A stretch of DNA of 64,000 nucleotides from Zavarzinella sp. (GCA_041399155.1 JAWKTI010000002.1:310001-374000); one strand, 5' to 3'. Counted from the first letter of the stretch, positions 8,432-16,187 are shown. The notes: generated by a model not told the origin, from the letters alone. A program made the numbers and translations.

Positions 8432-8601
8432 TCAAACGTTATTATAGCTGTTAAATTGTTGCACGCCAACAAATGTATTGTCGGTAAATGTGGTACCCAG
8501 ATACTCATTAATGGTGATCGGATCGTTAATCAGTTGGGCAGGGGTGCCTTTGGTCACCACTTTGCCATCTTTAATCAAAATAACTGCGGTCAGTAATTTT
8601 C
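8432..8601 (-). pseudogene. C-terminal remnant of an LptB-like ABC ATPase
   Basis: Reading minus from ~8601 gives KLLTAVILIKDGKVV, then TKGTPAQLINDPITI, then NEYLGTTFTD, and a stop at 8432-8434. This matches the end of LptB-family ATPases, where a His-loop strand is followed by G-x-P-x-x-I, a short helix and YLG-x-x-F. A stop codon sits directly upstream, so the Walker motifs are gone. The intact family drives LPS export from the inner membrane. The piece is a dead fragment that now carries the promoter of the DinB-like gene. Confidence 0.6.
8441..8469 (-). promoter_or_regulatory. sigma70-type promoter of the DinB-like gene
   Basis: On the minus strand TTGGCG (8464-8469) and TATAAT (8441-8446) are separated by 17 bases. 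The inferred start of transcription is about a dozen bases before the ATG at 8422. Confidence 0.5.
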
Positions 8602-8680
8602 AGCAACTATCGTTTAGGGTAACAGTGTGATCAGATTCTGACAAGTTTACGACACCTTCCACCAACAAAATGCTCTAGCC

Positions 8681-9592
8681 TCACTCCAAAGGTGGGGTAG
8701 GGTTCGGTGGGGGATCCTTAGGCTCAAAGAGGCAATTGCCGCATAGTTTGCAGAAGCGAGCATCATTGTCGTTGCGGTGGTTCGCACAGCGGCTGCACGT
8801 AAACCGTCCTGTTGTCTGTGAGTGGCTCAATTCTGCCGTGACAATACCGGTGGGAACGGCAATCACGCTATACCCCAGAATCATGACCAGAGAAGCGGCA
8901 AATCGCCCTAAACTTGTCTGCGGCGAAATATCCCCGTATCCCACGGTTGTCATCGTGACGATTGACCAGTAAATCGAAGTGGGGATATCGGTGAATCCGT
9001 TTTCTTCCCCTTCAATCAGATACATCAGCGAACCAGTAATCGTTAACAATACCAACACAACAAAGAGAAAAACACCAATCTTGCGGCGGGAGGCAATCAG
9101 GGCATCTGCCAGTGTCTTTGATTCGCGTAAGTACTGTGTCAGCTTGAGGATACGGAAAATACGCAAGACACGGAGCATCCGAATGATCATAAACCCATGT
9201 GCTGTCGGCACAAACAAGCCTACGTACATCGGTGCGATGGATATGAGGTCGACCACACCGAAATAGCTGAAGACATAATGTCTTGGATGACGCACCGAGT
9301 AAAGCCGCAACAGGTACTCGATGGTAAAAATGACGGTAAAGACCCACTCGAGCAGGATGATTTCTTTGCCATACACGCGGTGATAACGTGGCACACTGTC
9401 CAGAATCACCAGACCGACACTGAACAGAATCCCCCAGATTAATAGCAAATCGAACCATCGCCCTGCGCGGGTGTCTGCAAGAAAGATGATGTCGTACAGT
9501 TTTGCCCGCACCGGCGTGGTGGGGCGTTCTTCTGAAATATTCATGAAAAAGCCAGTTTCATCTTGGTGACTGAAAAATGAATGAAAATTCAT
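8681..9592 (-). CDS. voltage-gated-type potassium channel with C-terminal zinc ribbon
   Basis: The protein has the six-helix Kv plan. S1 (~45-65), S2 and S3 are followed by a positively charged S4 with Arg every third residue (RMLRVLRIFRILKLTQY), then S5, a pore loop with the K+ selectivity filter TVGYGD (~217), and S6. The short C terminus carries a zinc ribbon (CSRCANHRND, then FCKLCG) and a Pro-rich tail. It should form a tetrameric K+ channel in the cytoplasmic membrane. A terminal zinc ribbon is not part of the classic family. The start could also be the Met at 9544. It stands alone, with no partner gene. Confidence 0.9.
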   Translation of the reverse strand: MNFHSFFSHQDETGFFMNISEERPTTPVRAKLYDIIFLADTRAGRWFDLLLIWGILFSVGLVILDSVPRYHRVYGKEIILLEWVFTVIFTIEYLLRLYSVRHPRHYVFSYFGVVDLISIAPMYVGLFVPTAHGFMIIRMLRVLRIFRILKLTQYLRESKTLADALIASRRKIGVFLFVVLVLLTITGSLMYLIEGEENGFTDIPTSIYWSIVTMTTVGYGDISPQTSLGRFAASLVMILGYSVIAVPTGIVTAELSHSQTTGRFTCSRCANHRNDNDARFCKLCGNCLFEPKDPPPNPTPPLE

Positions 9593-9649
9593 TAATTCAA
9601 TTGTTCTGCTGCCACTTTTTTACAATTTCGGCAGAAAGTGGATCTGCTG

Positions 9650-9678
9650 TTGATTTTTCCTTGGTGGCGTGAAATAAT
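9650..9678 (+). promoter_or_regulatory. promoter of the orphan RNA unit
   Basis: TTGATT (9650-9655) and AATAAT (9673-9678) are spaced by exactly 17 bases, a good sigma70-type match. No protein gene follows on this strand, only the structured region that ends in a terminator at 9896. Confidence 0.5.
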
Positions 9679-9784
9679 GTTATTGGTTTCACACTAACGT
9701 GGTGTGACTGGGTTCGGCCTTCTTTTGACGAGACTTACCATCTCGACTTCAGAAGGGTGGTTCTTCAGAAAAGGAGGTGGTCAC

Positions 9785-9820
9785 GTGTCAAATTGTGGTA
9801 AGCAGGTGCGGCTGTTCTGA
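9785..9820 (+). CDS. possible 11-residue peptide inside the RNA unit
   Basis: GTG at 9785 opens MSNCGKQVRLF and stops at 9818-9820. AAGGAGG lies 7 bases upstream, ideal spacing, in a genome where such sites are rare. The stop lies in the bulge of the following hairpin. It is too short to judge by codon use, so treat it as a translation signal rather than a proven gene. Confidence 0.25.
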   Translation: MSNCGKQVRLF

Positions 9821-9858
9821 TGCCGCTGACGGGCTGCGTCAGCGCAGTCGCTTTTGTA

Positions 9859-9896
9859 GAAGGTCACGACTTATCATCGTGGCCTTCCTTTATTTT
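9859..9896 (+). terminator. Rho-independent terminator
   Basis: GAAGGTCACGA (9859-9869), a 7-base loop and TCGTGGCCTTC (9877-9887) form an 11-bp stem with one G-U pair, followed by CTTTATTTT. The T-rich tail is on the plus side only, so it ends the plus-strand RNA although it overlaps the 3' end of the minus-strand gene. Confidence 0.8.
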
Positions 9897-10840
9897 CGGG
9901 CGTCATTTTCATCTTCGAGTGCTGTTTTCAACGCACCAAATATTCGGATATATTCTGAAAAACTAACTCCATCGACAGTGGCAGTGGCCAACGCAGTCAC
10001 ACCATCTACAAATTCACCATTTGCCACCATCTGGTCAAGGTGGTACAGTTCCTGGTTTTCGTCCAGAATCTCATCCAGGGGTAGCTGGTGCAGCCAGGCC
10101 AGGGCAGTGCCCAGTGCGTACGCTCCCCAATTGCTGATGCCACATAAAATCAGCTCGTCGGTGGGAATGCGGCAGGCGATCGTTTCACCGTTCGGAATGT
10201 TGTCTGGGATTGTTTCCCCGGACAGTTTCCCCATGCCAATTTCGTTGCCACCATCGCCAATGCCAATCGTATGGCACGTGGGAGCCTCAAACAGCCTGTG
10301 CAGTGGGGCAGTAAACGCTGTAATGTTGCGTGCAGCCATCGAAAAACAATGTTCTGGAAATTGTCTGCTGGGGCCCACCCGTTCCAGAGCAATCAGGTGC
10401 GAAATATCCTTCAGGTGGGTCTGTTGCCAGTCATTGGTGGCAGTTTCTGTAATTTCGGTGGGAAAATAAATCAGATCTGCTGTCAGCCCTGGATACCACT
10501 GCTCGCACGTCCGCATCGCACCGTATGTGGGTTCATCCACAATGATTTTGCAGGAGATTTGAAGCTGCTTGCAGACCCGATGCAGAAAAATTGCCCCCAG
10601 TGGGCCATCCGTTTCCGGTCGAGGCGGGGAAACTCTGGTAATCGCAAACCCTGTGACAATCGCCAGTTGCGGCCTGGGGCAGGATACGATCGATTGCACT
10701 GCGGTGGGAAAATCATCTGGTAAAATTGTTAAAAAATTATGAGATCCTTTCGCCCAGCCACGGTGGGTGATATCGATCTGAATCACACTTGCAAGTCGTT
10801 GTAAGCAACGCACCTGGTTCTTCGTGAAGCCGCTAATCAT
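9890..10840 (-). CDS. D-glutamate cyclase-like protein (DUF4392 domain)
   Basis: The C-terminal two thirds carry the hallmarks of the D-glutamate cyclase C-terminal domain (former DUF4392). These are an IALERVGPS segment, NITAFTAPLHRLF, the glycine- and acid-rich GIGDGGNEIGMG and a following PTDELILCGISNWGAYAL. In animals the domain interconverts D-glutamate and 5-oxo-D-proline; in bacteria the role is less well established. The length (316) fits a single-domain protein. Its start overlaps the stop of the glycosyltransferase gene by 4 bases, so it is the last gene of a three-gene operon with hpt. The 3' end overlaps the RNA terminator on the opposite strand. Confidence 0.8.
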   Translation of the reverse strand: MISGFTKNQVRCLQRLASVIQIDITHRGWAKGSHNFLTILPDDFPTAVQSIVSCPRPQLAIVTGFAITRVSPPRPETDGPLGAIFLHRVCKQLQISCKIIVDEPTYGAMRTCEQWYPGLTADLIYFPTEITETATNDWQQTHLKDISHLIALERVGPSRQFPEHCFSMAARNITAFTAPLHRLFEAPTCHTIGIGDGGNEIGMGKLSGETIPDNIPNGETIACRIPTDELILCGISNWGAYALGTALAWLHQLPLDEILDENQELYHLDQMVANGEFVDGVTALATATVDGVSFSEYIRIFGALKTALEDENDARK

Positions 10841-11901
10841 GAAAAATCTTTCATTAAACTTATCGAGTCGGTTGTTGTTTCACTTTTTGGTGCACTCGGC
10901 TGTAGGAATGGGTTCCAGGTGCGTTGTAACAGCCGAATATCCACGCGTGCCTGTTGTCCCAACTGCTGTCTCAGGCTTGGCTGGGTAGCAAGCAGATGCA
11001 GTTTGCGGGCATACGCTGGAATATCCCCCACCGAAATAATGAAGCCATTCTCACCATCACGCACCAATAGCCGGACTCCGGGGTGGTCATACGCAATCAC
11101 GGCCTTTCCAGCCCACATCGCCTCCGCAATGGTTCTCAGGCCATCTTTCGACCTTCTGGTAACCGCCACAATATCAGCATCGGCCATAAGCGATTCCCCA
11201 ATTGTGGGGCCATCCAGAAAGCGGGCCCGGTAGTCTTCATCTCCCATCGCCCGCGTTAACGCTTCAATTTCGCCACGTGCTGGGCCATTGCCGGCATAGA
11301 CAGGAATTAAAGTAGGATTACCATAACGCAGTAATTCGTAGGCCCAAACGACATCGTAGGCATCGTGAAGGCCATCCCAATGCCCCACCGTCAGCAAAAC
11401 GGTGGGGTGGGGAGAAATTTCCAACTTCTGGCGAAAATGCACCACTTTTGGGGGACAATCCACGGCAGGTGGGCAAACTGTCTGGGGAACAGTAATTCCT
11501 TCCCACCTGGCGGGTGTGATAATCCGTTCGGCACTTTGCAGCACCCACCTGTTGAAAGCGTGGTGAGGTATTGCATGATCCAGAACGGCAAGCCAGCGAC
11601 GTGGCTTCCCCATCGTTGCCAGCCGGAAATCTCGGGCGGCACGATAGCCAAACACCATCGCAGGTGCGTCGGGTGGTAATTTTCGCAAAATCTTCACGAG
11701 TGTGGGAATACCCAGCATCCCAGACGATGTGCGATGCACCGAAATCGTGGCAGGTATCAATACTTGGTCAGCTTGATTGGTGCGACAGATCAGGTGCACC
11801 TGATGACCCATTTCAGCTAGCCGCACTGCCCACGTTCGGGCGTGTTGATCCTGTGAGGCCAGAGAAACTCCTTCCGTAACCAGCAGATAGGGCTCAGGCA
11901 T
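10837..11901 (-). CDS. GT4-type glycosyltransferase (GT-B fold)
   Basis: The N-terminal half begins with a nucleotide-fold strand and GVSLASQDQHARTWAVRLAEMGHQVHLICR, typical of group 1 glycosyltransferases. The C-terminal half has VLLTVGHWDGLHD, then PVYAGNGPARGEI, and the donor-site helix GLRTIAEAMWAGKAVIAYDHPGV, where the E-x7-E pair reads as E-x-M-W-x-G. It probably transfers a nucleotide-activated sugar in the cytoplasm; donor and acceptor are unknown. It overlaps both neighbours (hpt by 8 bases, the cyclase-like gene by 4), a tight operon with no evident functional link to purine salvage. Confidence 0.8.
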   Translation of the reverse strand: MPEPYLLVTEGVSLASQDQHARTWAVRLAEMGHQVHLICRTNQADQVLIPATISVHRTSSGMLGIPTLVKILRKLPPDAPAMVFGYRAARDFRLATMGKPRRWLAVLDHAIPHHAFNRWVLQSAERIITPARWEGITVPQTVCPPAVDCPPKVVHFRQKLEISPHPTVLLTVGHWDGLHDAYDVVWAYELLRYGNPTLIPVYAGNGPARGEIEALTRAMGDEDYRARFLDGPTIGESLMADADIVAVTRRSKDGLRTIAEAMWAGKAVIAYDHPGVRLLVRDGENGFIISVGDIPAYARKLHLLATQPSLRQQLGQQARVDIRLLQRTWNPFLQPSAPKSETTTDSISLMKDFS

Positions 11902-12409
11902 CCTGATTCAGCACCCCGATGTATGGCAGATTGCGGTATTCATCGTTGTAATCGAGGCCGTAACCTACCACGAATTCATCGGGAATTTCAAACCCAATGT
12001 AATCTGGTTCAAATGGGACTATCTGGCGACCGATTTTGCGCAACAGCACGCACGTGCGAACGGACTGCACATTCATTGCGAGTAAATGTTCTTTCAGGTA
12101 GGCGATTGTTTTCCCAGTATCCAGAATGTCGTCGATCAGAACAACATCCCGCCCACGCAGATCGGGCAGAAAATCCCGTGAAATCCGGAGTTCGCCCGAA
12201 GTGGTGGTTTCCCCACGATAACTGCTGGCCTGGATCAGAGCGATGCGGATCGGCATTTCCAGCCGACGGATCAGGTCCGCCAGCAGCACAATACACCCGG
12301 TCAGCACCCCCACAATGGTGATTGGCTGGTTGCCATACTGACTGTTCATCTGGGCCGCCAGTAAATCGACTCGTTGTCGAATGGCGTCTTCGGTAAGCAG
12401 GATTTTCAT
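11894..12409 (-). CDS. hpt: hypoxanthine phosphoribosyltransferase
   Basis: The 171-residue protein has the usual length and motifs. IVGVLTGCIVLLADLIRR forms the first loop, ASSYRGETTTSG the flexible active-site loop, VVLIDDILDTGKT the PRPP-binding motif with its paired acidic residues, and FVVGYGLDYNDEYRNLPYIGVL the C-terminal nucleobase site. It converts hypoxanthine (and often guanine) plus PRPP to the nucleotide in purine salvage. It is the first gene of an overlapping minus-strand operon; the 154-base gap to the divergent gene at 12564 should carry its promoter. Confidence 0.93.
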   Translation of the reverse strand: MKILLTEDAIRQRVDLLAAQMNSQYGNQPITIVGVLTGCIVLLADLIRRLEMPIRIALIQASSYRGETTTSGELRISRDFLPDLRGRDVVLIDDILDTGKTIAYLKEHLLAMNVQSVRTCVLLRKIGRQIVPFEPDYIGFEIPDEFVVGYGLDYNDEYRNLPYIGVLNQDA

Positions 12410-12563
12410 CTGCTTATTGTGATCAAATTGTGGACCGTGTTCAATAGGTGGGTAATTTTCTTGCTCGAGTAAAAATTTCTGATCTTACCACAGACGGTGC
12501 GGTATGCGAAAATCCATATCATCACCGTTGGCAGAAATTTTGTTTGAGCGTTAATTTTTGTGA

Positions 12564-13436
12564 ATGTCTAGATTTTTTCGACTCGCAGCAGTTGGTTCGA
12601 TTACCATCAAAATCCATTGGTCGGTATATATCCTGCCACTGTTTGCGCTTGCGCTGGGCTGGTATCGCTATGGAGGGACAGTTGGCCTGTTCGATCTGGT
12701 CAGTCTGTGCCTGGTATTTCTTTCCGTCGCCAGTAAAGAACTGTTGCAGGTGGTTTTGCAGCGTCGGCTTGGAATTCACACGTACCAGATCCTCCTTTAC
12801 CCTTTTTGGGGCATTCACCGCCTGAATACCATCGATGAACGCTTCCAGTACGAATACCGCCTGGGACTTCTTGGGCCAATCCTGTACGGTTTCTATGCTT
12901 CGATTCTGGCACTCGCTGCGGGCGTGCTGCACCAGCCTATCCGGTTTGAGTTACCTGAAAAAGCATTCAACTATACCGCTTTTGGTGCCTACTTTTTCTG
13001 GATGAACGTGGTGCTGATGCTGATGAATCTGCTCCCTTTCCTGCCACTTTCCGGTGGCTACCTGTTTCGGGCATCGCTTTCTGCCAATGCCAGTCGTGTG
13101 CGGGCAACCACCATCTGCACCTACCTGACCGGTTTTGGGTCTGTTGTTTTCATTCTGGTGGGCTTTTTTGCCGCACAGTGGCTGTTTGTGGCAATCGCAG
13201 TTCTGCTCTTTTTCAGTGTGAATGAAGAACTCTGGCTGGAAAAGTGGTTTGTACAGATGCGGGAGGCGGGGGAAACGCCACAAAAAAATGAAAAGAATCT
13301 CATTTCTGGCTCCCAATTGATGCATCGTGGCGTTCCGACGCAATTCACCGGCTTTACTTGGTATCATGACCAACGGCTATGGGTATGTTGGCGCAATGGT
13401 CAGCCGGTCAGTGCCCACGCCATTGTGGGGGAATAA
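12564..13436 (+). CDS. M50/S2P-like membrane protein lacking the zinc ligands
   Basis: The topology resembles site-2 protease-like proteins: a short strand with IKIHWSVYIL at ~15-24, helices, a motif region at ~55-65, the strand ILLYPFWGIHRL at ~76-87, and NLLPFLPLSGG at ~155-165. In active M50 enzymes these positions read HExxH and NLLPxxPLDGG. Here they are KELLQ (58-62) and S at the Asp position (163), so all three zinc ligands are missing. The E of HExxH is still there. The protein is therefore probably not a peptidase but may bind or present membrane substrates. It has about six helices and a soluble C-terminal tail. Its stop overlaps the next ATG by one base (TAATG), so it is coupled to the ABC ATPase. 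Confidence 0.65.
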   Translation: MSRFFRLAAVGSITIKIHWSVYILPLFALALGWYRYGGTVGLFDLVSLCLVFLSVASKELLQVVLQRRLGIHTYQILLYPFWGIHRLNTIDERFQYEYRLGLLGPILYGFYASILALAAGVLHQPIRFELPEKAFNYTAFGAYFFWMNVVLMLMNLLPFLPLSGGYLFRASLSANASRVRATTICTYLTGFGSVVFILVGFFAAQWLFVAIAVLLFFSVNEELWLEKWFVQMREAGETPQKNEKNLISGSQLMHRGVPTQFTGFTWYHDQRLWVCWRNGQPVSAHAIVGE

Positions 13437-14200
13437 TGGCCATTTTCGACGTTCAAAACGTTCATATTTCGCTGGCTGGGCAGCCCATCCTGCGAAATTT
13501 GTCTTTTAGTATCGAAAAGGGTGAATCGGTGTGCATAATTGGCCAAAGTGGGTGCGGCAAAACGGTTTTGCTGAAACTGCTGGTCGGCCTGTTATCCCCC
13601 ACGGCGGGGGAGCTTGTGTTTGACGGAAAATCGTTGCAAACCCTTACAGGAAAACAACTTCAGGCAATGCGACAACGGATTGGCCTGCTCTTTCAAAGCG
13701 GGGCACTGTTCGACAGCCTGTCCGCCATCGACAACGTAATTTTCCCACTTCAGGCACGTGGGATCGGTGTCGCCGAAGTGCTTGCACGCGCCACTGCGGC
13801 ACTGGAAGAAGTGGGGCTGGCTTCCAATCTGCACCGAAAAATGCCCGCAGACCTGTCTGGTGGACAACGAAAACGGGTAGGACTGGCAAGATCGCTTGCA
13901 CTGAACCCCGATGTGATGCTGTACGATGAACCCACCACAGGACTGGATCCGGTGATCACCGCTCGAATTAATGAATTGATTGTGCAAACCCGTGAACGGC
14001 ACCACGTAACCAGTATTGTGGTCACCCACGACCTGAGCACGGTACAGCGGGTTGCGAATCGCGTAATCATGCTCTACCCACTGAATCAATTGCAATCAGA
14101 CGAGTCGCAGATTCTGTTCGATGGCACACCAGAAGCACTTTTTCAACATTCCGACCCACGAATTCAGCAGTTTGTGACAGGTGCCGCCTGCCCTGCCTGA
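13436..14200 (+). CDS. MlaF-type ABC transporter ATPase
   Basis: I chose ATG 13436 (MAIFDVQNVH), coupled to the previous stop. Walker A is GQSGCGKT (~36-43), the Q-loop is in LLFQSGALFDSL, the signature LSGGQRKRVGLARSLA and Walker B VMLYDEPTTGLDP, with a His switch in VVTHDLSTV. The phrase LFQSGALFDSLSAIDNVIFPL is typical of the MlaF/Ttg2A group, which energises phospholipid transport between membranes. No MlaE permease or MlaD gene is next to it; instead it is paired with the degenerate M50-like membrane protein. Partners must be encoded elsewhere. Confidence 0.85.
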   Translation: MAIFDVQNVHISLAGQPILRNLSFSIEKGESVCIIGQSGCGKTVLLKLLVGLLSPTAGELVFDGKSLQTLTGKQLQAMRQRIGLLFQSGALFDSLSAIDNVIFPLQARGIGVAEVLARATAALEEVGLASNLHRKMPADLSGGQRKRVGLARSLALNPDVMLYDEPTTGLDPVITARINELIVQTRERHHVTSIVVTHDLSTVQRVANRVIMLYPLNQLQSDESQILFDGTPEALFQHSDPRIQQFVTGAACPA

Positions 14201-14202
14201 AA

Positions 14203-14299
14203 CGTCATTCTCGCGAACGCGGGAATCCAAGGCGGATCACCCGAAGTGCCCACCTGAAAATTGATGCCTGCTAGAATCGTCATTCTCGCGAATGCGGGA
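14203..14299. repeat. two copies of a dispersed CATTCTCGCGAA-GCGGGA element
   Basis: CGTCATTCTCGCGAACGCGG with continuation at 14203-14228 and a near copy at 14278-14299 are imperfect palindromes (TCTCGCGAA-CGCGGGA). Elements of this form are widespread in bacterial genomes as short interspersed repeats. The second copy interrupts the open frame that follows. Confidence 0.6.
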
Positions 14300-14457
14300 G
14301 ACCGAATGGTGAGTACATCTTCTCTGGTGGGAACCTCAACGTACACGGGATGGTCATCACAAGCGAAAGCAAAGTGCTGAGGATACCGCAGGACTGTACG
14401 ATCACGCCGGATTTTACCAAGCCGGGGGCTGCCACAGTGAACTACAAGAACCCATAG
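14298..14457 (+). pseudogene. C-terminal fragment of an unrecognised protein
   Basis: An open frame enters from the repeat and reads PNGEYIFSGGNLNVHGMVIT, then SESKVLRIPQDC, then TITPDFTKPGAATVNYKNP, before TAG at 14455-14457. The composition is protein-like but there is no start, and the upstream part has been replaced by the repeat. The ending resembles short C-terminal effector tips followed by a small companion gene, but I do not recognise the family. Confidence 0.4.
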
Positions 14458-14467
14458 TGAGGGCTAG

Positions 14468-14737
14468 ATGGACAATTGGAACTACGTGAAGGCGGTTGCA
14501 TTCGTAGCCTCGATCCCCGATTCTGCTTCGAGGAGGCTGACCAAACTGTTTCTGGACAGGTTGACGTTCTTCGTGTCCCAGAAGCGGGGCTTCCCAGAGG
14601 GAGATTTCGACTTACTCTTCTTTGCCCAAGTAGTTGCTGAAATATCAGGCGACGGACTACTTCTACGCAGAGTCATCGACGGCGAGGATATTGATCAAGC
14701 ATGGGCTGCAATTGTTGAGGAAATAGGTAAACCGTGA
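14468..14737 (+). CDS. small protein of unknown function
   Basis: The ATG lies 10 bases after the stop of the truncated frame. The 89-residue product is acidic and predicted mainly helical (ASRRLTKLFLDRLTFFVSQK, ISGDGLLLRRVIDGEDIDQA). No family is recognised. Position directly behind a C-terminal fragment would fit an immunity or antitoxin-type companion, but this is speculation. It sits in a zone of decayed genes and may no longer be functional. Confidence 0.45.
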   Translation: MDNWNYVKAVAFVASIPDSASRRLTKLFLDRLTFFVSQKRGFPEGDFDLLFFAQVVAEISGDGLLLRRVIDGEDIDQAWAAIVEEIGKP

Positions 14738-14952
14738 CTTGTATCCTCCGACGTCCTGGCGGCAGTTTGTTCCCATTCCAACCCATCTGTGCGGCCACTG
14801 CCACGGAATGGGAGGGTAGTGGAAATAATCACCCACACCTACCAGCACCTAGTTGAAATACCCAGCAATTCGCTTCTTCTTGCTTAGATTTTACAATTCC
14901 AATCATAGGTGGTTGAGTTGAGCCGTTTTATTGAGAGTGGAAGAGGTTGAAA

Positions 14953-16050
14953 ATGAACTCTGCTACAGAAATCGCACTTAAGCGGCAGAAGACGCAATCG
15001 CGGGTGCATGCTTTGCTCGCCGAACTGACTGGCGATCTGCGCCACTATTACGAGGCGGTTCGGTATCTGCCGGAATCGGCGGCCAGTAAGGCGGCCCTCG
15101 GCTGTGCGTTGGCTCGTGCAGGCCATCTGCATTCAGCCCGAGAGTATTTGCAGATTGCCGTAGCAGAGATGCCCTTTGACCAGCAGGCGGCCCGAGCGTA
15201 TTTCCAGGTTCTGCACGATATTGGAATGCGGATCCAAGCCCGCTGTTATGCCAAAGATCGGAAAGCGTTGCAGAAAGCACACCCCGATCTGTTGCCTGTA
15301 GAAGCCTGGTTCGCCGACATGGAACGCACTGGTGCGGAACTGACCAGCATTCTGATCCCCTGTCATAACCAGTGGCAGTACCCGGAAGCCGGCTTGCAAA
15401 TTGCTTCATAGCCCGAAGCGTAAGCAAGGGTATCTCTGCTCAAACCCTTGTTTTACCTTCGGGCTATGAAGAGAAAACGAATGTAACCCGCACACTGGCC
15501 GAAAGTGGTCACCTGCGGATTGTTCGCAATGAGCAGAATCGTGGTTTCCCCACGGCGATTAATCAGGGGTGGCTGTTGCGAAAGGGGAATATCTAACTTG
15601 ACACCGCTGGCGTCAAAAGGCCTTGAAGGCCTTGAAATTCTTTTGTGGGGGATAACTTTCCCGGCCCTCACGGACCTGGCTAAAACTAGACGGCACTTTG
15701 TGCCTAAAAATCAACCGGAAGAATTGCCTTTGTTCGAGATATAGGTACAGAAAAATCATTATGAACAGGCACTTAGCGTGGAGCAACGAAACCGCACCCC
15801 CACAACAATTGACTGCAGACTGCCAGCAATTGGAAGAACTACCGCTGTTTGCGATGCAGGTGCAAAAGCAGTATAGCCAGCAGGCACTAAACGCGGAACG
15901 ACTGAAAAGGTTTCTGCCTGGCGGTGCGACGCGATGTGTTGCAGCAGATCGGCCAGATGGATGAGCAGTTTGGCACCGGCTTTTTTGAGATGATGATTGG
16001 AGCGTTACAAGCTGGTTTCCAATTGCTGGTGGCCAGGACCGAGTCTATTA
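14953..16050 (+). pseudogene. broken TPR plus GT2-family glycosyltransferase gene
   Basis: Fragments of one protein lie in order on the plus strand. 14953-15403 encodes TPR-like helices and the first GT2 strand (ELTSILIPCHNQWQY). A 68-bp palindromic element interrupts it at 15404-15471. 15482-15596 continues with LRIVRNEQNRGFPTAINQGW, a typical GT2 segment. About 180 unrelated bases follow, then 15783-15905 (APPQQLTADCQQLEELPLFA) and, after a +1 slip at GAAAAGG near 15905, RRDVLQQIGQMDEQFGTGFF. A second slip disrupts the acidic motif expected after FFE, and a REP half-palindrome at 16055 ends the remnant. The original enzyme would have transferred a nucleotide sugar. It cannot be functional now. 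Confidence 0.75.
15404..15471. repeat. 68-bp palindromic MITE/REP-like insertion
   Basis: CTTCATAGCCCGAAG (15404-15418) and CTTCGGGCTATGAAG (15457-15471) are perfect inverted repeats. The interior also pairs (GCAAGGGT with ACCCTTGT), giving one long hairpin. It splits the GT2 reading frame and must be mobilised in trans, as it has no coding capacity. Confidence 0.8.
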
Positions 16051-16187
16051 AACATAGCACGGGCGTCCCGTCCTTGGAAAACAACAGATCGGCGCGATGC
16101 CATGTTACTGATGGCTGTGCATATTCACCTTTTGGGTAACCGCATTTTCCTGTATTGTAAAACCGGTTCAATAATCAAGGATGCCGG

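Larger units (their letters stand above)
9685..9896 (+). ncRNA. candidate structured small RNA (unassigned)
   Basis: About 210 nt between promoter 9650-9678 and a terminator fold into successive hairpins that I can pair by eye. TCACAC 9689-9694 pairs with GTGTGA 9702-9707. CCTTCT 9718-9723 pairs with AGAAGG 9751-9756 and encloses CGAGA/TCTCG (9729-9733 with 9741-9745). GCGGCTG (~9807-9813) pairs with CAGTCGC (~9845-9851, one wobble) and encloses an 8-bp CGCTGACG/CGTCAGCG stem. An unusually complete anti-16S sequence, AAGGAGG at 9771-9777, precedes an 11-codon frame (GTG 9785, stop 9818-9820). It does not match tmRNA, RNase P, SRP or 6S features that I know. It could be a regulatory RNA, a leader-peptide element or a small-peptide mRNA. 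Confidence 0.55.

Noticed and set aside
9777..10469. Long plus-strand frame opposite the D-glutamate cyclase-like gene
   Set aside because: Shadow of the minus-strand gene; Ser/Arg-rich composition typical of an antisense frame, and it runs through the RNA terminator.
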